Positions 10,908 to 19,028 of a stretch of 64,000 nt of DNA are shown piece by piece. The DNA lies in contig JAACJG010000006.1 of assembly GCA_009917695.1 (NCBI GenBank), forward strand, positions 124,001 through 188,000. Direction: 5' to 3'. The notes beneath the pieces are model-generated. The model was given only the letters and a program-made list of their open reading frames with translations. It did no database searches and had not been told where the DNA came from. Source of the DNA: Candidatus Rifleibacterium amylolyticum. Lineage in GTDB: Bacteria; Muiribacteriota; Ozemobacteria; Ozemobacterales; Ozemobacteraceae. Positions within the stretch are counted from its first letter, which is position 1. Each line of letters starts with the position of its first letter. A program made the position numbers and the translations under genes.

Positions 10908-10949
10908 AACTCGTCTTTCTCTTGCATATAAGAGAAAGATGAGTTAGTT
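10908..10949 (+). terminator. hairpin terminator after the PorV-like gene
   Basis: A 16-base arm at 10908-10923 pairs with 10930-10945 across a 6-base loop, with one G.T wobble. It is followed by a short T-rich stretch (AGTTTT). Position 35 bases after the stop and before the STAS gene fits an intrinsic terminator. Confidence 0.65.
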
Positions 10950-10989
10950 TTAGGGTCGAAATTATCGTTAAGTTTCCGGGAGGGTTGTT

Positions 10990-11334
10990 ATGGAAGTTAA
11001 AATAGATGTCAGAGCCAAAGGCAGCGATGTGACACTCATAGTCATTCGCGGCGAGATCGGCACCGAAACCGTCGATCAGTTCAAAGAAAAAATCGATCAG
11101 GTAATCAACGACGGCAAGAAAAAGCTCGTCATCGACCTTCAGGAAGCAAACTACCTCAACAGCATGGGTCTAGGCGTTTTCGCTTCAGCCCTCAAAAAAC
11201 TGAAGAAGAGCAATGGCGACCTCAAGCTCATCAATCTGTCGCCCACCGTCATGGAACTGCTCGAGCGCTCACGCCTCGACAAGGTTTTCGACGTATTCGA
11301 AACCGAAGAAGAAGCAGTAAAAAGCTTCGGTTGA
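10990..11334 (+). CDS. STAS-domain anti-sigma factor antagonist
   Basis: The 114-residue protein is a single STAS domain (SpoIIAA/RsbV type). The core 'LVIDLQEANYLNSMGLGVF' carries Ser58 in the 'NSMGLG' turn, the place of the serine phosphorylated by RsbW/SpoIIAB kinases. In that family the unphosphorylated antagonist binds the anti-sigma kinase and frees a sigma factor or other partner. GGGAGG lies before the ATG. The stop overlaps the TTG start of aroE. Possible partners in this window are the receiver/RsbW-like protein at 36229-37140 and the SpoIIE-type phosphatase at 49996-51180, but that pairing is inference. Confidence 0.92.
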   Translation: MEVKIDVRAKGSDVTLIVIRGEIGTETVDQFKEKIDQVINDGKKKLVIDLQEANYLNSMGLGVFASALKKLKKSNGDLKLINLSPTVMELLERSRLDKVFDVFETEEEAVKSFG

Positions 11335-12164
11335 ACAGCGCCCTGAGCCTTGAAATAGACGGAGCCAGCCAGGTTTTTGGCATTATCGGCGATCCGGTGA
11401 GCCATTCTTTCAGCCCGGTTTTCTGGAACCGGGCTCTGGCATTCTGCGGAATCAACGCAACCTATGTACCCTTTCGTGTATGCCGCGCCGATCTGGCTGA
11501 GGCAATTACCGGTCTCAAAGCTCTGGGTGTAAAAGGCATAAACGTTACCAGCCCCCACAAACATGCGGCGGCGTCATTTTGCGATACGCTGTACAGCCCG
11601 GCTGACGGAATCAAAGCGGTCAACTGCATGAAATTCTGCGAAGACGGTCCTATTGAAGGCTGGAACACTGACGCTACCGGTTTTTTGAGAATTCTCGAAA
11701 GGTTGGGTCGGCCACAAACCGGTCTGGTAATGGGAAGCGGCGGCGCGGCAGCAGCAGCCAGCCAGGCATTACTGCTCAGCGGCGCTCGTGTTTTCCAGAT
11801 CGCCCGAAGTTTCTCTGACGCTATTGACTCAGAACCCTCAGATAGTATAAAAAGACTGGCATGGCATGAGAAAAACTTTGCGCAAGCAATAGAAGAATCT
11901 GATATAATAATCAACGCGACCCCACTGGGGTGGCATAAAGATGATTTTGTTGCAGAACTCAAAGAATTTCTCAGCAAAAACAAGTTTTATGTCGATTTTA
12001 ATTATGCACCAACGTCCAGGTTGGTGGCGACGGCCCGGCAAAAAGGCTGTAATGTGATAGATGGCCGGGAGCTGCTGCTCGAACAGGGACTCGAATCTTT
12101 CAGGCTGTTGACCGGGCAGACAGCGCCCGAGCAGTTGATTAGAAGGTGCATTTTTGGCGGGTAA
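11331..12164 (+). CDS. aroE: shikimate dehydrogenase
   Basis: AroE reduces 3-dehydroshikimate to shikimate with NADPH in aromatic amino-acid synthesis. The 277-residue protein has the substrate-binding 'SHSFSP' (residues 24-29), the 'NVTSPHK' motif with the catalytic lysine near residue 77, 'NTDATGF', the nucleotide-binding glycine-rich loop 'GSGGAAAAA', 'INATPLGW', and the C-terminal 'EQGLESFRLLTG'. The loop reads GSGGA where GAGGA is usual, and 'TPLGW' replaces 'TPLGM'. The start is TTG overlapping the STAS stop (TTGA), which suggests translational coupling of two otherwise unrelated genes. Confidence 0.92.
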   Translation: MNSALSLEIDGASQVFGIIGDPVSHSFSPVFWNRALAFCGINATYVPFRVCRADLAEAITGLKALGVKGINVTSPHKHAAASFCDTLYSPADGIKAVNCMKFCEDGPIEGWNTDATGFLRILERLGRPQTGLVMGSGGAAAAASQALLLSGARVFQIARSFSDAIDSEPSDSIKRLAWHEKNFAQAIEESDIIINATPLGWHKDDFVAELKEFLSKNKFYVDFNYAPTSRLVATARQKGCNVIDGRELLLEQGLESFRLLTGQTAPEQLIRRCIFGG

Positions 12165-12200
12165 CCTCGAAGTTACTTGCCTTAGCAAGGTAAATTGAGG
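12165..12200 (+). other. stem-loop between aroE and pilB
   Basis: Directly after the aroE stop, CCTCGAA...TTGAGG encloses an inner stem (TTACTTGC / GCAAGGTAA) with loop CTTA. There is no T-run, so termination is doubtful. It could be an mRNA processing or stability element upstream of the pilB ribosome-binding site. Confidence 0.35.
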
Positions 12201-12239
12201 CATTATTTCTGGTAAAGAAATAAGGAAGGAACTGCAGAA

Positions 12240-14093
12240 ATGAATCAAACTCCTCCTGCCGCACCAGGGGCACCAGACGGATTACCCCCCGCTGGAGCAC
12301 CGGCCGCATCATCGGCTGGAGGGCCACCTCCAGGCCAGGCATCCGCACCCAAATCTGCGGCGGCTACCTCGATTCTTTCCAAGAAGCTGCGACTTGGTGA
12401 CGCCCTCATTCAGGAAGGCCTGATCAACGAAGAACAGCTGCAACAGGCACTCGCTCTGCAAAAAAAGAGCGGCAAGCGTCTCGGCGCAGTTCTCGTCGAA
12501 ATGCATCTGGTCACCGAACAGGACATCGTTCAGATCCTGTCAAAGCAGCTGCGCATTCCTTTCATCGACCTTTCGAACTACCTCATCGATCCGGTCATCG
12601 CCAAGCTGGTTCCTGAACATATTGCCAAGCGCCACATGCTGATTCCGATCAATAAGGTCGGAAACAAGCTCACCGTGGCCATGGTCGATCCGCTCAACAT
12701 CATCGCGATCGACGATATTCAGCTGATGACCGCCCTCATGGTCAAGCCCGTCGTCGCGACTCATACCGATATCAACAAAGCCCTGCAGGATGCCTACGGT
12801 GCCGTAGCGCAGCAGGACAAACTGATGGACGACCTCGAAGATATCGGCCACTCTGACGACGAAGACCTCGACGGCCTCGGCGAACTCGGCGAAAACGACG
12901 CGCCGATCATCAGACTGTGTAACCTCGTTATTTCGCAGGCAGTTCAGAACGGTGTTTCCGATATTCATATCGAGCCCTTCGAAAAAGAACTGCGCATCAG
13001 ATACCGCCAGGACGGCATGATGTATACCGCCATGCAGCCGCCGAAAAAAGCGACGGCCGCCATCACTTCGCGTATCAAAATCATGTCGTCGCTGAACATC
13101 GCCGAAAAGCGTCTGCCGCAGGACGGCCGCATCAAGATCAAGGTTTCCAACCGTATGATCGATCTGCGCGTCTCGGTTCTGCCGGTTATCTGGGGCGAGA
13201 AGATCGTTATGCGTATTCTCGACCAGACCTCGCTCAAGGTCAACCTCGAAGATCTTGGTTTCGAGCCGAAAACCCTTGAACGCTTCAAATCAGGCGTTGC
13301 ATCGCCATACGGCATCATTCTGGTTACCGGCCCTACCGGGTCGGGCAAAACCACAACACTTTATTCGGCACTGACTTCGGTTAACTCGATCGATACCAAC
13401 GTCATGACCGCCGAAGATCCGGTCGAATACATGTTGCACGGCGTTAATCAGGTTCAGTGCAAACCCGAAATCGGCCTGACCTTCGCCGCCGCGCTGCGCT
13501 CGTTCCTGCGCCAGGACCCCGATGTAATCATGGTCGGCGAGATTCGCGACTTTGAAACGGCAGAAATCGCGATCAAAGCGTCGATGACCGGCCACCTTGT
13601 TCTCTCTACCCTGCATACAAACGACGCGCCCGGCACCATCGGCCGTATCGTCAACATGGGTATCGAACCGTTCATGGTTACCACCTCGGTAATTCTGGTT
13701 CAGGCCCAGCGACTTGTCCGCAAAATCTGCAAAGACTGCAAATTCGAAATCAAACCGCGCGCCGAACAGATCGGTCAGTTCGGTATCACGCCAGAACTGC
13801 TGCGCCGCCTCGACCTGCCTCATATCAACGAAAAGAACATGATGTTCTACAAGGGCAAAGGCTGCGAATCGTGCGGCAACTCAGGCAGCCGTGGCCGCGT
13901 CGGCGTATACGAAGTCATGATGATGTCTGAACGCCTGCGCGACATCATTCTCAACGGCGGCTCGACCGATGACATCAGGCGCCAGGCCATTGAAGAAGGC
14001 ATGTTGTCACTGCGCGAATCAGCTCTGCGCAAAGCTCTGATCGGCATGACATCTCTCGAAGAAGTCGTTCGCGTCACCATGGGCGAGCACTGA
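12240..14093 (+). CDS. pilB: type IV pilus extension ATPase PilB
   Basis: PilB/GspE-family hexameric ATPases drive pilin assembly from the cytoplasmic side. The 617-residue protein has a Pro/Ala-rich N-terminal stretch of about 40 residues, an MshEN/GspE N-terminal domain (about 45-190), an acidic linker ('DDLEDIGHSDDEDL'), and the ATPase core with Walker A 'GPTGSGKTTT' (about 364-373), Asp box/Walker B 'VIMVGEIRD' (about 428-436) and the His box 'STLHTNDAPGTI'. Four cysteines ('CKDCK', 'CESCG') form the usual zinc site. MshEN domains in some homologues bind c-di-GMP, which would fit the signalling genes nearby, but the binding residues were not verified. AAGGAAGGA precedes the ATG. pilT follows after a terminator. 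Confidence 0.95.
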   Translation: MNQTPPAAPGAPDGLPPAGAPAASSAGGPPPGQASAPKSAAATSILSKKLRLGDALIQEGLINEEQLQQALALQKKSGKRLGAVLVEMHLVTEQDIVQILSKQLRIPFIDLSNYLIDPVIAKLVPEHIAKRHMLIPINKVGNKLTVAMVDPLNIIAIDDIQLMTALMVKPVVATHTDINKALQDAYGAVAQQDKLMDDLEDIGHSDDEDLDGLGELGENDAPIIRLCNLVISQAVQNGVSDIHIEPFEKELRIRYRQDGMMYTAMQPPKKATAAITSRIKIMSSLNIAEKRLPQDGRIKIKVSNRMIDLRVSVLPVIWGEKIVMRILDQTSLKVNLEDLGFEPKTLERFKSGVASPYGIILVTGPTGSGKTTTLYSALTSVNSIDTNVMTAEDPVEYMLHGVNQVQCKPEIGLTFAAALRSFLRQDPDVIMVGEIRDFETAEIAIKASMTGHLVLSTLHTNDAPGTIGRIVNMGIEPFMVTTSVILVQAQRLVRKICKDCKFEIKPRAEQIGQFGITPELLRRLDLPHINEKNMMFYKGKGCESCGNSGSRGRVGVYEVMMMSERLRDIILNGGSTDDIRRQAIEEGMLSLRESALRKALIGMTSLEEVVRVTMGEH

Positions 14094-14129
14094 GTCGATG
14101 CAGTTGTCTCTCTACAGAATCGAATCTTC

Positions 14130-14169
14130 ACTCCCCCGCTGCCCCGGCAGGCGAGGGAGTGTTGTTTTT
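14130..14169 (+). terminator. intrinsic terminator after pilB
   Basis: A GC-rich hairpin (ACTCCCCCGCTGCC against GGCAGGCGAGGGAGT, with one bulge) is followed by GTTGTTTTT. It separates the pilB and pilT transcripts. Confidence 0.85.
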
Positions 14170-14217
14170 ACCGACTTGCGAAGAAAATAAAAAAAAGATC
14201 CATTAAGGAGTGCGGAA

Positions 14218-15279
14218 ATGTTTGTCCTGAACGATTTGTTGAATCTGGTCATTGAAAATGGGGCATCAGACCTTCACATTACCGTGGGTACCCCGCCGGT
14301 AATCCGTGTCGACGGCGAGCTTATCCAGACCGACCTCGACGTCCTGACCCCCATGGACACAAGATCATTGATATATAACATGCTGACCGCCGAGCAACAG
14401 AAAGAGTTTGAAGAGAATTTTGAACTCGACATGTCATACTCGGTACATGGCTTCGGACGCTTCCGCGTTAACGTCTACAAACAACGCGGTTGTATCGGCG
14501 CCGCCTTCCGAATTATTCCGACCAAGATTCCGTCTCTTGAAGAACTGCGACTGCCGGAAAAATTGCGCGATTTTACGCGCATGCGCAAGGGCCTGGTGCT
14601 GTTTACCGGCCCAACCGGTTCAGGCAAATCAACTTCGCTGGCCTGTCTGATCAACATCATCAACGAATCCAGACGCTGCCACATCATGACGATCGAAGAC
14701 CCGATCGAATACCTGCATTACCACAAACGCTCGGTCATCAACCAGCGCGAACTGCACATTGATACCAAGTCATTCGCCGAAGCACTGCGCCGAGTTCTGC
14801 GCGAAGACCCCGATGTCATTCTGGTAGGCGAAATGCGCGACCTCGAAACCGTCGGCGCCGCCTGCACCATGGCCGAAACCGGCCACCTTGTCTTCGGCAC
14901 TCTGCACACCACTGACGCTGCTCAGACTATCAACCGCATCATCGACATGTTCCCGCCACATCAGCAGTCGCAGATCCGCTCTCAGCTGTCGTTCGTTCTG
15001 CGTGCGGTTGTTGCCCAGCAGTTGTTGCCGGTAGCCAGCGGAAAAGGCCGCGTCGTCTGCAACGAAATTCTGATCGGCAACCCGGCCGTCGCCAACTGTA
15101 TCCGGGAACAGAAGATCTCAGGTCTGTACACAGTTATGCAGACCAGCCACGAAGACGGCATGATGACCTTCGAAATGTCGCTCAGAGACCTTTATCTGCG
15201 CGGCGACATCACTCTTGAAGAAGCAATGGTTCACACCATGCACCCGAAAGAACTTGAAAGAATGCTTAAGAGCGCCTGA
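14218..15279 (+). CDS. pilT: type IV pilus retraction ATPase PilT
   Basis: PilT depolymerises pili and powers twitching motility. The 353-residue length fits the family. The N-terminal PAS-like domain is followed by Walker A 'GPTGSGKSTSL' (about 131-141), the Asp box, Walker B 'VILVGEMRD' (about 200-208), the His box 'FGTLHTTDAAQTI', and a C-terminal 'NCIREQKI' in the place of the AIRNLIRE retraction motif. No zinc cysteines are present, as expected for PilT rather than PilB. AAGGAG lies before the ATG. It is followed by the pilin gene, which has its own promoter. Confidence 0.95.
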   Translation: MFVLNDLLNLVIENGASDLHITVGTPPVIRVDGELIQTDLDVLTPMDTRSLIYNMLTAEQQKEFEENFELDMSYSVHGFGRFRVNVYKQRGCIGAAFRIIPTKIPSLEELRLPEKLRDFTRMRKGLVLFTGPTGSGKSTSLACLINIINESRRCHIMTIEDPIEYLHYHKRSVINQRELHIDTKSFAEALRRVLREDPDVILVGEMRDLETVGAACTMAETGHLVFGTLHTTDAAQTINRIIDMFPPHQQSQIRSQLSFVLRAVVAQQLLPVASGKGRVVCNEILIGNPAVANCIREQKISGLYTVMQTSHEDGMMTFEMSLRDLYLRGDITLEEAMVHTMHPKELERMLKSA

Positions 15280-15289
15280 CAAAGTTGCA

Positions 15290-15318
15290 TTGACAAAAGC
15301 AGCTTTTTTAGGTACGCT
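15290..15318 (+). promoter_or_regulatory. sigma-70-type promoter of the pilin gene
   Basis: A perfect -35 TTGACA (15290-15295), a 17-base spacer, and a weak -10 TACGCT (15313-15318) lie 53 bases before the pilin start, beginning just past the pilT stop. The match is by eye. Confidence 0.5.
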
Positions 15319-15371
15319 TAAGTTGACCGAGGTTCCTAAATTTATTTTCTTTTATGAAAGGAGTTCTTATT

Positions 15372-15740
15372 ATGAGATCTCGCAAGGGCTTCACGTTGAT
15401 CGAACTTATGATCGTTATCGCCATTATCGGTATTCTGGCTGCTATTGCGATTCCTAACTTCCGCAAAGCACGTCAACAGGCACGTCAGAAAGCGTGCTTC
15501 GCTAACCAGAGAGTTATCATGGGTGCCATCGAAATGTACAACATGGACACCAACGCCATGATGGATTCTTATGGTGACGCAGAAGAAACCTCTCTCATCA
15601 ATGGTAAGTATCTCAAATCGAAGATCGTACCGGCCGAAGCTAACTGTGCCATCACTGGTTCCAACCTGATCAAAGAAGGCATCGTAGAATGCTCTGTTCA
15701 CGGTAGCCCGGAAAATCCGAAGAACCTTGACGGCGCCTGA
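15372..15740 (+). CDS. type IV major pilin-like protein
   Basis: The 122-residue prepilin has a very short leader, 'MRSRKG', cleaved before 'FTLIELMIVIAIIGILAAIA', the canonical N-methylation motif with Glu5 of the mature protein, followed by the hydrophobic helix. The globular part is small, with cysteines including 'ACFANQ', 'NCAITG' and 'ECSVHG'. The ATG at 15372 was chosen over the in-frame ATG at 15354, because the strong AAAGGAG site (15356-15362) lies inside that longer frame and is correctly spaced for 15372. It has its own promoter and terminator, as expected of an abundant subunit. A pseudopilin role cannot be excluded. Confidence 0.93.
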   Translation: MRSRKGFTLIELMIVIAIIGILAAIAIPNFRKARQQARQKACFANQRVIMGAIEMYNMDTNAMMDSYGDAEETSLINGKYLKSKIVPAEANCAITGSNLIKEGIVECSVHGSPENPKNLDGA

Positions 15741-15769
15741 TCTGGCCAACGTCTGATTGTTAAAAAATT

Positions 15770-15794
15770 GAGCGGCGCAAGCCGCTCTTTTTTT
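15770..15794 (+). terminator. intrinsic terminator after the pilin gene
   Basis: A perfect 7-bp stem GAGCGGC / GCCGCTC around a GCAA loop is followed by seven T residues. Confidence 0.93.
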
Positions 15795-15829
15795 ATGCCC
15801 GGCGGATCGCTCGCGTCGACATTATTTTC

Positions 15830-15905
15830 TGTCATGCCCGGCGCAATAAGCGAATTCACAGAATTCATGAACATTCTGGATCCTGCGACTACGCGCAGGA
15901 TGACA
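15830..15905. repeat. intergenic palindromic element with TGTCAT/ATGACA ends
   Basis: The 76-bp element starts TGTCAT and ends ATGACA. It contains an internal hairpin, ATCCTGCG / CGCAGGAT. Its layout parallels the elements at 16828 and 38838, though the core differs. Confidence 0.5.
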
Positions 15906-15911
15906 ATTTTT

Positions 15912-15978
15912 ACGATTACGATTACGATTACGATTACGAAATTATACCGATACCGATACCGATACCGATACCGATACA
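15912..15978. repeat. double hexanucleotide array: ACGATT x4 then TACCGA x5
   Basis: Four exact ACGATT units (15912-15935) and one degenerate unit run almost directly into five exact TACCGA units (15945-15974). The array lies in the gap between the pilin gene and the prepilin-peptidase-like gene. Confidence 0.9.
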
Positions 15979-16044
15979 AAAATATAGCAGAAATGATATT
16001 GTAATTATATTGAAACTACAGTGAAATAGAGCTAAACATAAAGC

Positions 16045-16773
16045 ATGGCAGAAAAAGAAGCACTACAATTACTCCTGACGCCGTTCTTTTTTATCTTCGG
16101 CAGTCTGCTTGGCAGTTTCAGCAATGTCGTAATACTGCGCATGGCCAGCGGAAAATCGGTGATATTTCCACCTTCGGCCTGCCCGAAATGCAATCATCAA
16201 CTGCACGCCATCGACCTGATACCGGTGTTGAGCTGGCTGACCCTGCGTGGTCGCTGTCGCTACTGCCAGACCCGGATCGCCTGGCAGTATCCGGTTGTCG
16301 AGGCCTGCATGGCCATGATTCTCGGCTTCAGTTATCTAAAAGCCGGCCTGGGGCTGCCCTTTATCGTTCTGGCCGGGCGCACCGCCATCTGGTTCGTTGC
16401 CAGCGTGCTGTTCGTTCGCAACGAGGTGCAATCGCCCAATCCCTTTGCCTGGGCGGTGATCTTTTATGTTTATCTGAATTTTCCGCTCGGCGTCTGCCCG
16501 TTCGTCGATCGGCGGGTATTGGCAATTCCGGTTATTGCGGCAGTTGCCGCCCTGCTGGCCAGTTTTCGCAATGAGCGAACCAATGACTTTGCCTGGGGCT
16601 GCCTGAGCTTTATCGCGATCTACAGCCTGCTGCAACGCTTTTCGCTGCTGACTGCGATTCCTGTATTGCTGGCAGCGCTTCTGAACAGATACGAACGCAC
16701 CCGGTCAGTTGGACACCTGCTCTTCTTCGGCCTGCAGATAACCGCTATCATCTACGCCATCGCCCCAATGTAG
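16045..16773 (+). CDS. prepilin-peptidase-like membrane protein (PilD family), possibly inactive
   Basis: The 242-residue hydrophobic protein begins like PilD: 'GSLLGSFSNVVILRM' and then the DiS_P_DiS domain with two CxxC pairs ('CPKCN', 'CRYCQ') and 'PVLSWLTLRGRC'. PilD normally cleaves the prepilin leader and methylates the new N-terminus, using two aspartates, the second in a GxGD motif. A possible first aspartate lies in 'VDRRVLAIP', but I find no GxGD motif in the remaining helices, and the protein is about 40 residues shorter than typical PilD. It is therefore either a degenerate copy or an N-terminal-domain-only relative. Position after pilB, pilT and the pilin supports a pilus role. 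Confidence 0.78.
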   Translation: MAEKEALQLLLTPFFFIFGSLLGSFSNVVILRMASGKSVIFPPSACPKCNHQLHAIDLIPVLSWLTLRGRCRYCQTRIAWQYPVVEACMAMILGFSYLKAGLGLPFIVLAGRTAIWFVASVLFVRNEVQSPNPFAWAVIFYVYLNFPLGVCPFVDRRVLAIPVIAAVAALLASFRNERTNDFAWGCLSFIAIYSLLQRFSLLTAIPVLLAALLNRYERTRSVGHLLFFGLQITAIIYAIAPM

Positions 16774-16827
16774 CTTTGTGCGAGCCTTGTCTCCAGTCAT
16801 CTGTCACATTTGAATCAGGGCGTTATT

Positions 16828-16905
16828 TGTCATTGCGAGCGAAGCGAAGCAATCCTTCTGCTAACAGGATTGCCGCGTCGGGCTGACGCCCTCCTCGCAA
16901 TGACA
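16828..16905. repeat. intergenic element with perfect 12-bp terminal inverted repeats
   Basis: TGTCATTGCGAG at 16828-16839 is exactly inverted as CTCGCAATGACA at 16894-16905. The 78-bp element lies between the convergent ends of the prepilin-peptidase-like gene and the TPR gene. Related copies are at 22597 and 38838. Confidence 0.8.
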
Positions 16906-16936
16906 TTACATTCTTAAACTCTTATGAGACAGAGAA

Positions 16937-18280
16937 CTAGGCGGCTTTGTGGCGGATAAAATATTCGGCTTCGCGGGCGCAGTTTGAATCTGGAACCAGC
17001 TCGGTAATACGGCGGAAGCGACTGAGACTGTCGGGCAAGCTTAGCTGGCGTTCGAGCTGCCCAAGTCGCAGTAAAGCCTGCGGGCTTTCGTAACCAAGAT
17101 CGACCGCGCGTTTAAGCGCCTGCTGTTCTTCTTCGGCATTGCCAAGAGCGTTGTAAACCCTGGCAAGAGCGTTAAAAACCTTTGCATTGTTCTCATTGAT
17201 CATGAGAGTGCGACGATATTCTTCGATTGCACTGCGATAATCGCCGCGGCCGGCATAAAGATCACCGAGAATGCGATGACCTTCGACATGGCCGGGATGC
17301 AGCCTGAACAGCTGATCTAGAGCTTTTTCAGCCTTTTCGTGTTCACCCAGTTCGATCATCAGAGAAGCCATGCGCACGATAAATTCAGGTCTTTCCGGCG
17401 CAACCGCAACCAGTCTGCGATAAACATCACGGGCCATGTCCGGCTCTTCGGCGGCTTCGTATGCTTCCGCCAGACTCTTGAGGTAAGAAACATTGTTCTC
17501 GTCCAGCTCAAGCAGTTTCTCGAGCGAAACAATGGCATGATCATATTCATGCTGTTTGAAATAGCACTGTGCCATTAGATACATCGAACGTTGAGCAAGA
17601 TCTGGCTGACGCTGTGACACGCGAAAATGCCCGGCTGCCATGCGATATTTGCGCTGCCTGAAATAGCAGCTGGCCAGGTTGAAATGCGCATCGAAAGCAC
17701 TTGGGTTACCGGCGATAATTTTGCGAAAGCAGCCGGCGGCGGCCGCGACATCGTTCTGCCTGAGCTGTAGCGTGCCCAGCGAAAAGAGAGCTGCTTCAAG
17801 ATCGGGCCAGGTTTCGAGAATCAACTTGTATTGGGCCATGGCGCCGCTGACATCACCGTAGCGCTTGAGCGTTTCAGCCAGCAGAAGCCTGATTTCAGAC
17901 TTATCGGGCGCGGCATTGGCAGCGCGCATCATAAAAGAAACCTGCTTCTCGACATTACCCTGGGCTTCATACAGACGGGCCATGGCAATAAAGGCCGATG
18001 GCATTCCGGGGCGCAGCTCGAGAGCGCGTTCAATGTTGTATGTCGCGTCTTCATAAGCACCGCGGCGAATCTGGCAGTCTGCCAGTTCTACCATTACCGG
18101 CGCATTGTCAGGAACGATTTTTAGAATTTTCTCGATTACAGCTTCGGCTTCGGTATTGTTGCCGTTACGCATATAGAGTCGTGAAAGTCTCTGAAGCAGA
18201 TCGATATCGGCCGGATTCTGCCGGCTCTTTTCTTCGAGCTGATCAAGCAGCCCGTTCATGTCTCCGGGACGTTGCAACAT
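16937..18280 (-). CDS. TPR-repeat protein
   Basis: The 447-residue protein consists almost wholly of tetratricopeptide repeats, with about a dozen units such as 'AEAVIEKILKIVPDNAPV', 'AMAQYKLILETWPDLEAAL' and 'AIEEYRRTLMINENNAKV'. There is no signal peptide, so it is probably cytoplasmic. TPR arrays mediate protein-protein contacts, and the partner is unknown. It is the last gene of the minus-strand run rlmN-PASTA-kinase-rpe, separated from rpe by 87 bases that contain a hexanucleotide repeat, so it may be transcribed separately. The first ATG is preceded by GAGGCAGG at good spacing. Confidence 0.88.
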   Translation of the reverse strand: MLQRPGDMNGLLDQLEEKSRQNPADIDLLQRLSRLYMRNGNNTEAEAVIEKILKIVPDNAPVMVELADCQIRRGAYEDATYNIERALELRPGMPSAFIAMARLYEAQGNVEKQVSFMMRAANAAPDKSEIRLLLAETLKRYGDVSGAMAQYKLILETWPDLEAALFSLGTLQLRQNDVAAAAGCFRKIIAGNPSAFDAHFNLASCYFRQRKYRMAAGHFRVSQRQPDLAQRSMYLMAQCYFKQHEYDHAIVSLEKLLELDENNVSYLKSLAEAYEAAEEPDMARDVYRRLVAVAPERPEFIVRMASLMIELGEHEKAEKALDQLFRLHPGHVEGHRILGDLYAGRGDYRSAIEEYRRTLMINENNAKVFNALARVYNALGNAEEEQQALKRAVDLGYESPQALLRLGQLERQLSLPDSLSRFRRITELVPDSNCAREAEYFIRHKAA

Positions 18281-18307
18281 GTTTGCCTGCCTCTATCTTT
18301 TCGTGCT

Positions 18308-18328
18308 CGTAATCGTAATCGTAATCGA
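18308..18328. repeat. CGTAAT x3 hexanucleotide repeat
   Basis: Three exact CGTAAT units and a partial fourth lie between rpe and the TPR gene. The complement is ATTACG, the same hexamer as at 9056 and 15912, here in inverse orientation. Confidence 0.8.
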
Positions 18329-18367
18329 ATTTCTCGATCTTCAACGAATCGACCAGGAGCCTTATAT

Positions 18368-19024
18368 TTACAGGCTGTGCACTTCCCGCGCCAGACGCTT
18401 TTTGTCTTCGGCCGCAAAAAATGCTGAGCCCATAACTAATATATCGGCACCTGCCGCGCTAATTCTTTGCGCATTCTGCAAACTGATGCCACCATCAACC
18501 TGAATCTGCGTCTTAAGGCCGCGCTCATCGATCATTGCACGCAGCCGCCTGATTTTATCAATAAGCGGCTCGATGAATTTCTGACCGCCAAAGCCCGGGT
18601 TAACCGTCATCAGCAAAACCTGATCGCACTCTTCGAGAACATGCTCGACCGCGCACAATGGCGTCTGCGGATTGAGTGTTATACCTGAAGCAAGGCCCAT
18701 TTCACGAATAGCGGTCAGATAACGATGCGCATGCCGGCAGGCCTCGATATGAAAAGTTATGCGGTCAGCCCCGGCATCGCGCCAGGCTTCGAGCCAGCGC
18801 TCCGGGGTTTCGATCATCAGATGCACATCAAATGGCAGACGGGTGTGCTTTCGATAAGCCTTGATCAGCGGCGGACCAAAGGTCAGGTTCGGCACGAAAT
18901 GCCCGTCCATGACATCGACATGCACCCAGTCGGCGCCTGAATCTTCAACAGTTTTGAGCTCTTCTGCCATGCGCGAAAAATCGGCGGAGAGAATCGAGGG
19001 AGCAAGAAGTATTTTTCTGGTCAT
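18368..19024 (-). CDS. rpe: ribulose-phosphate 3-epimerase
   Basis: Rpe interconverts ribulose 5-phosphate and xylulose 5-phosphate in the pentose phosphate pathway. The 218-residue TIM barrel shows the family signatures: 'LAPSILSADF' at the N-terminus, 'WVHVDVMDGHFVPNLTFGP' with the metal-binding His and Asp, 'FDVHLMIE', 'VNPGFGGQKF' and 'QVDGGIS' with the second catalytic aspartate. Length is normal. The start lies 4 bases after the stop of the kinase-like gene, so the two are co-transcribed. This matches the rlmN-prkC-rpe neighbourhood known from Firmicutes. Confidence 0.96.
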   Translation of the reverse strand: MTRKILLAPSILSADFSRMAEELKTVEDSGADWVHVDVMDGHFVPNLTFGPPLIKAYRKHTRLPFDVHLMIETPERWLEAWRDAGADRITFHIEACRHAHRYLTAIREMGLASGITLNPQTPLCAVEHVLEECDQVLLMTVNPGFGGQKFIEPLIDKIRRLRAMIDERGLKTQIQVDGGISLQNAQRISAAGADILVMGSAFFAAEDKKRLAREVHSL

Positions 19025-19028
19025 TATG

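Noticed and set aside
15354-15371. upstream in-frame ATG of the pilin gene
   Set aside because: It would put the AAAGGAG ribosome site inside the gene and lengthen a leader that is otherwise of normal size.
15912-15978. CRISPR array
   Set aside because: The units are uninterrupted 6-base tandem repeats without spacers, and no cas genes are present.
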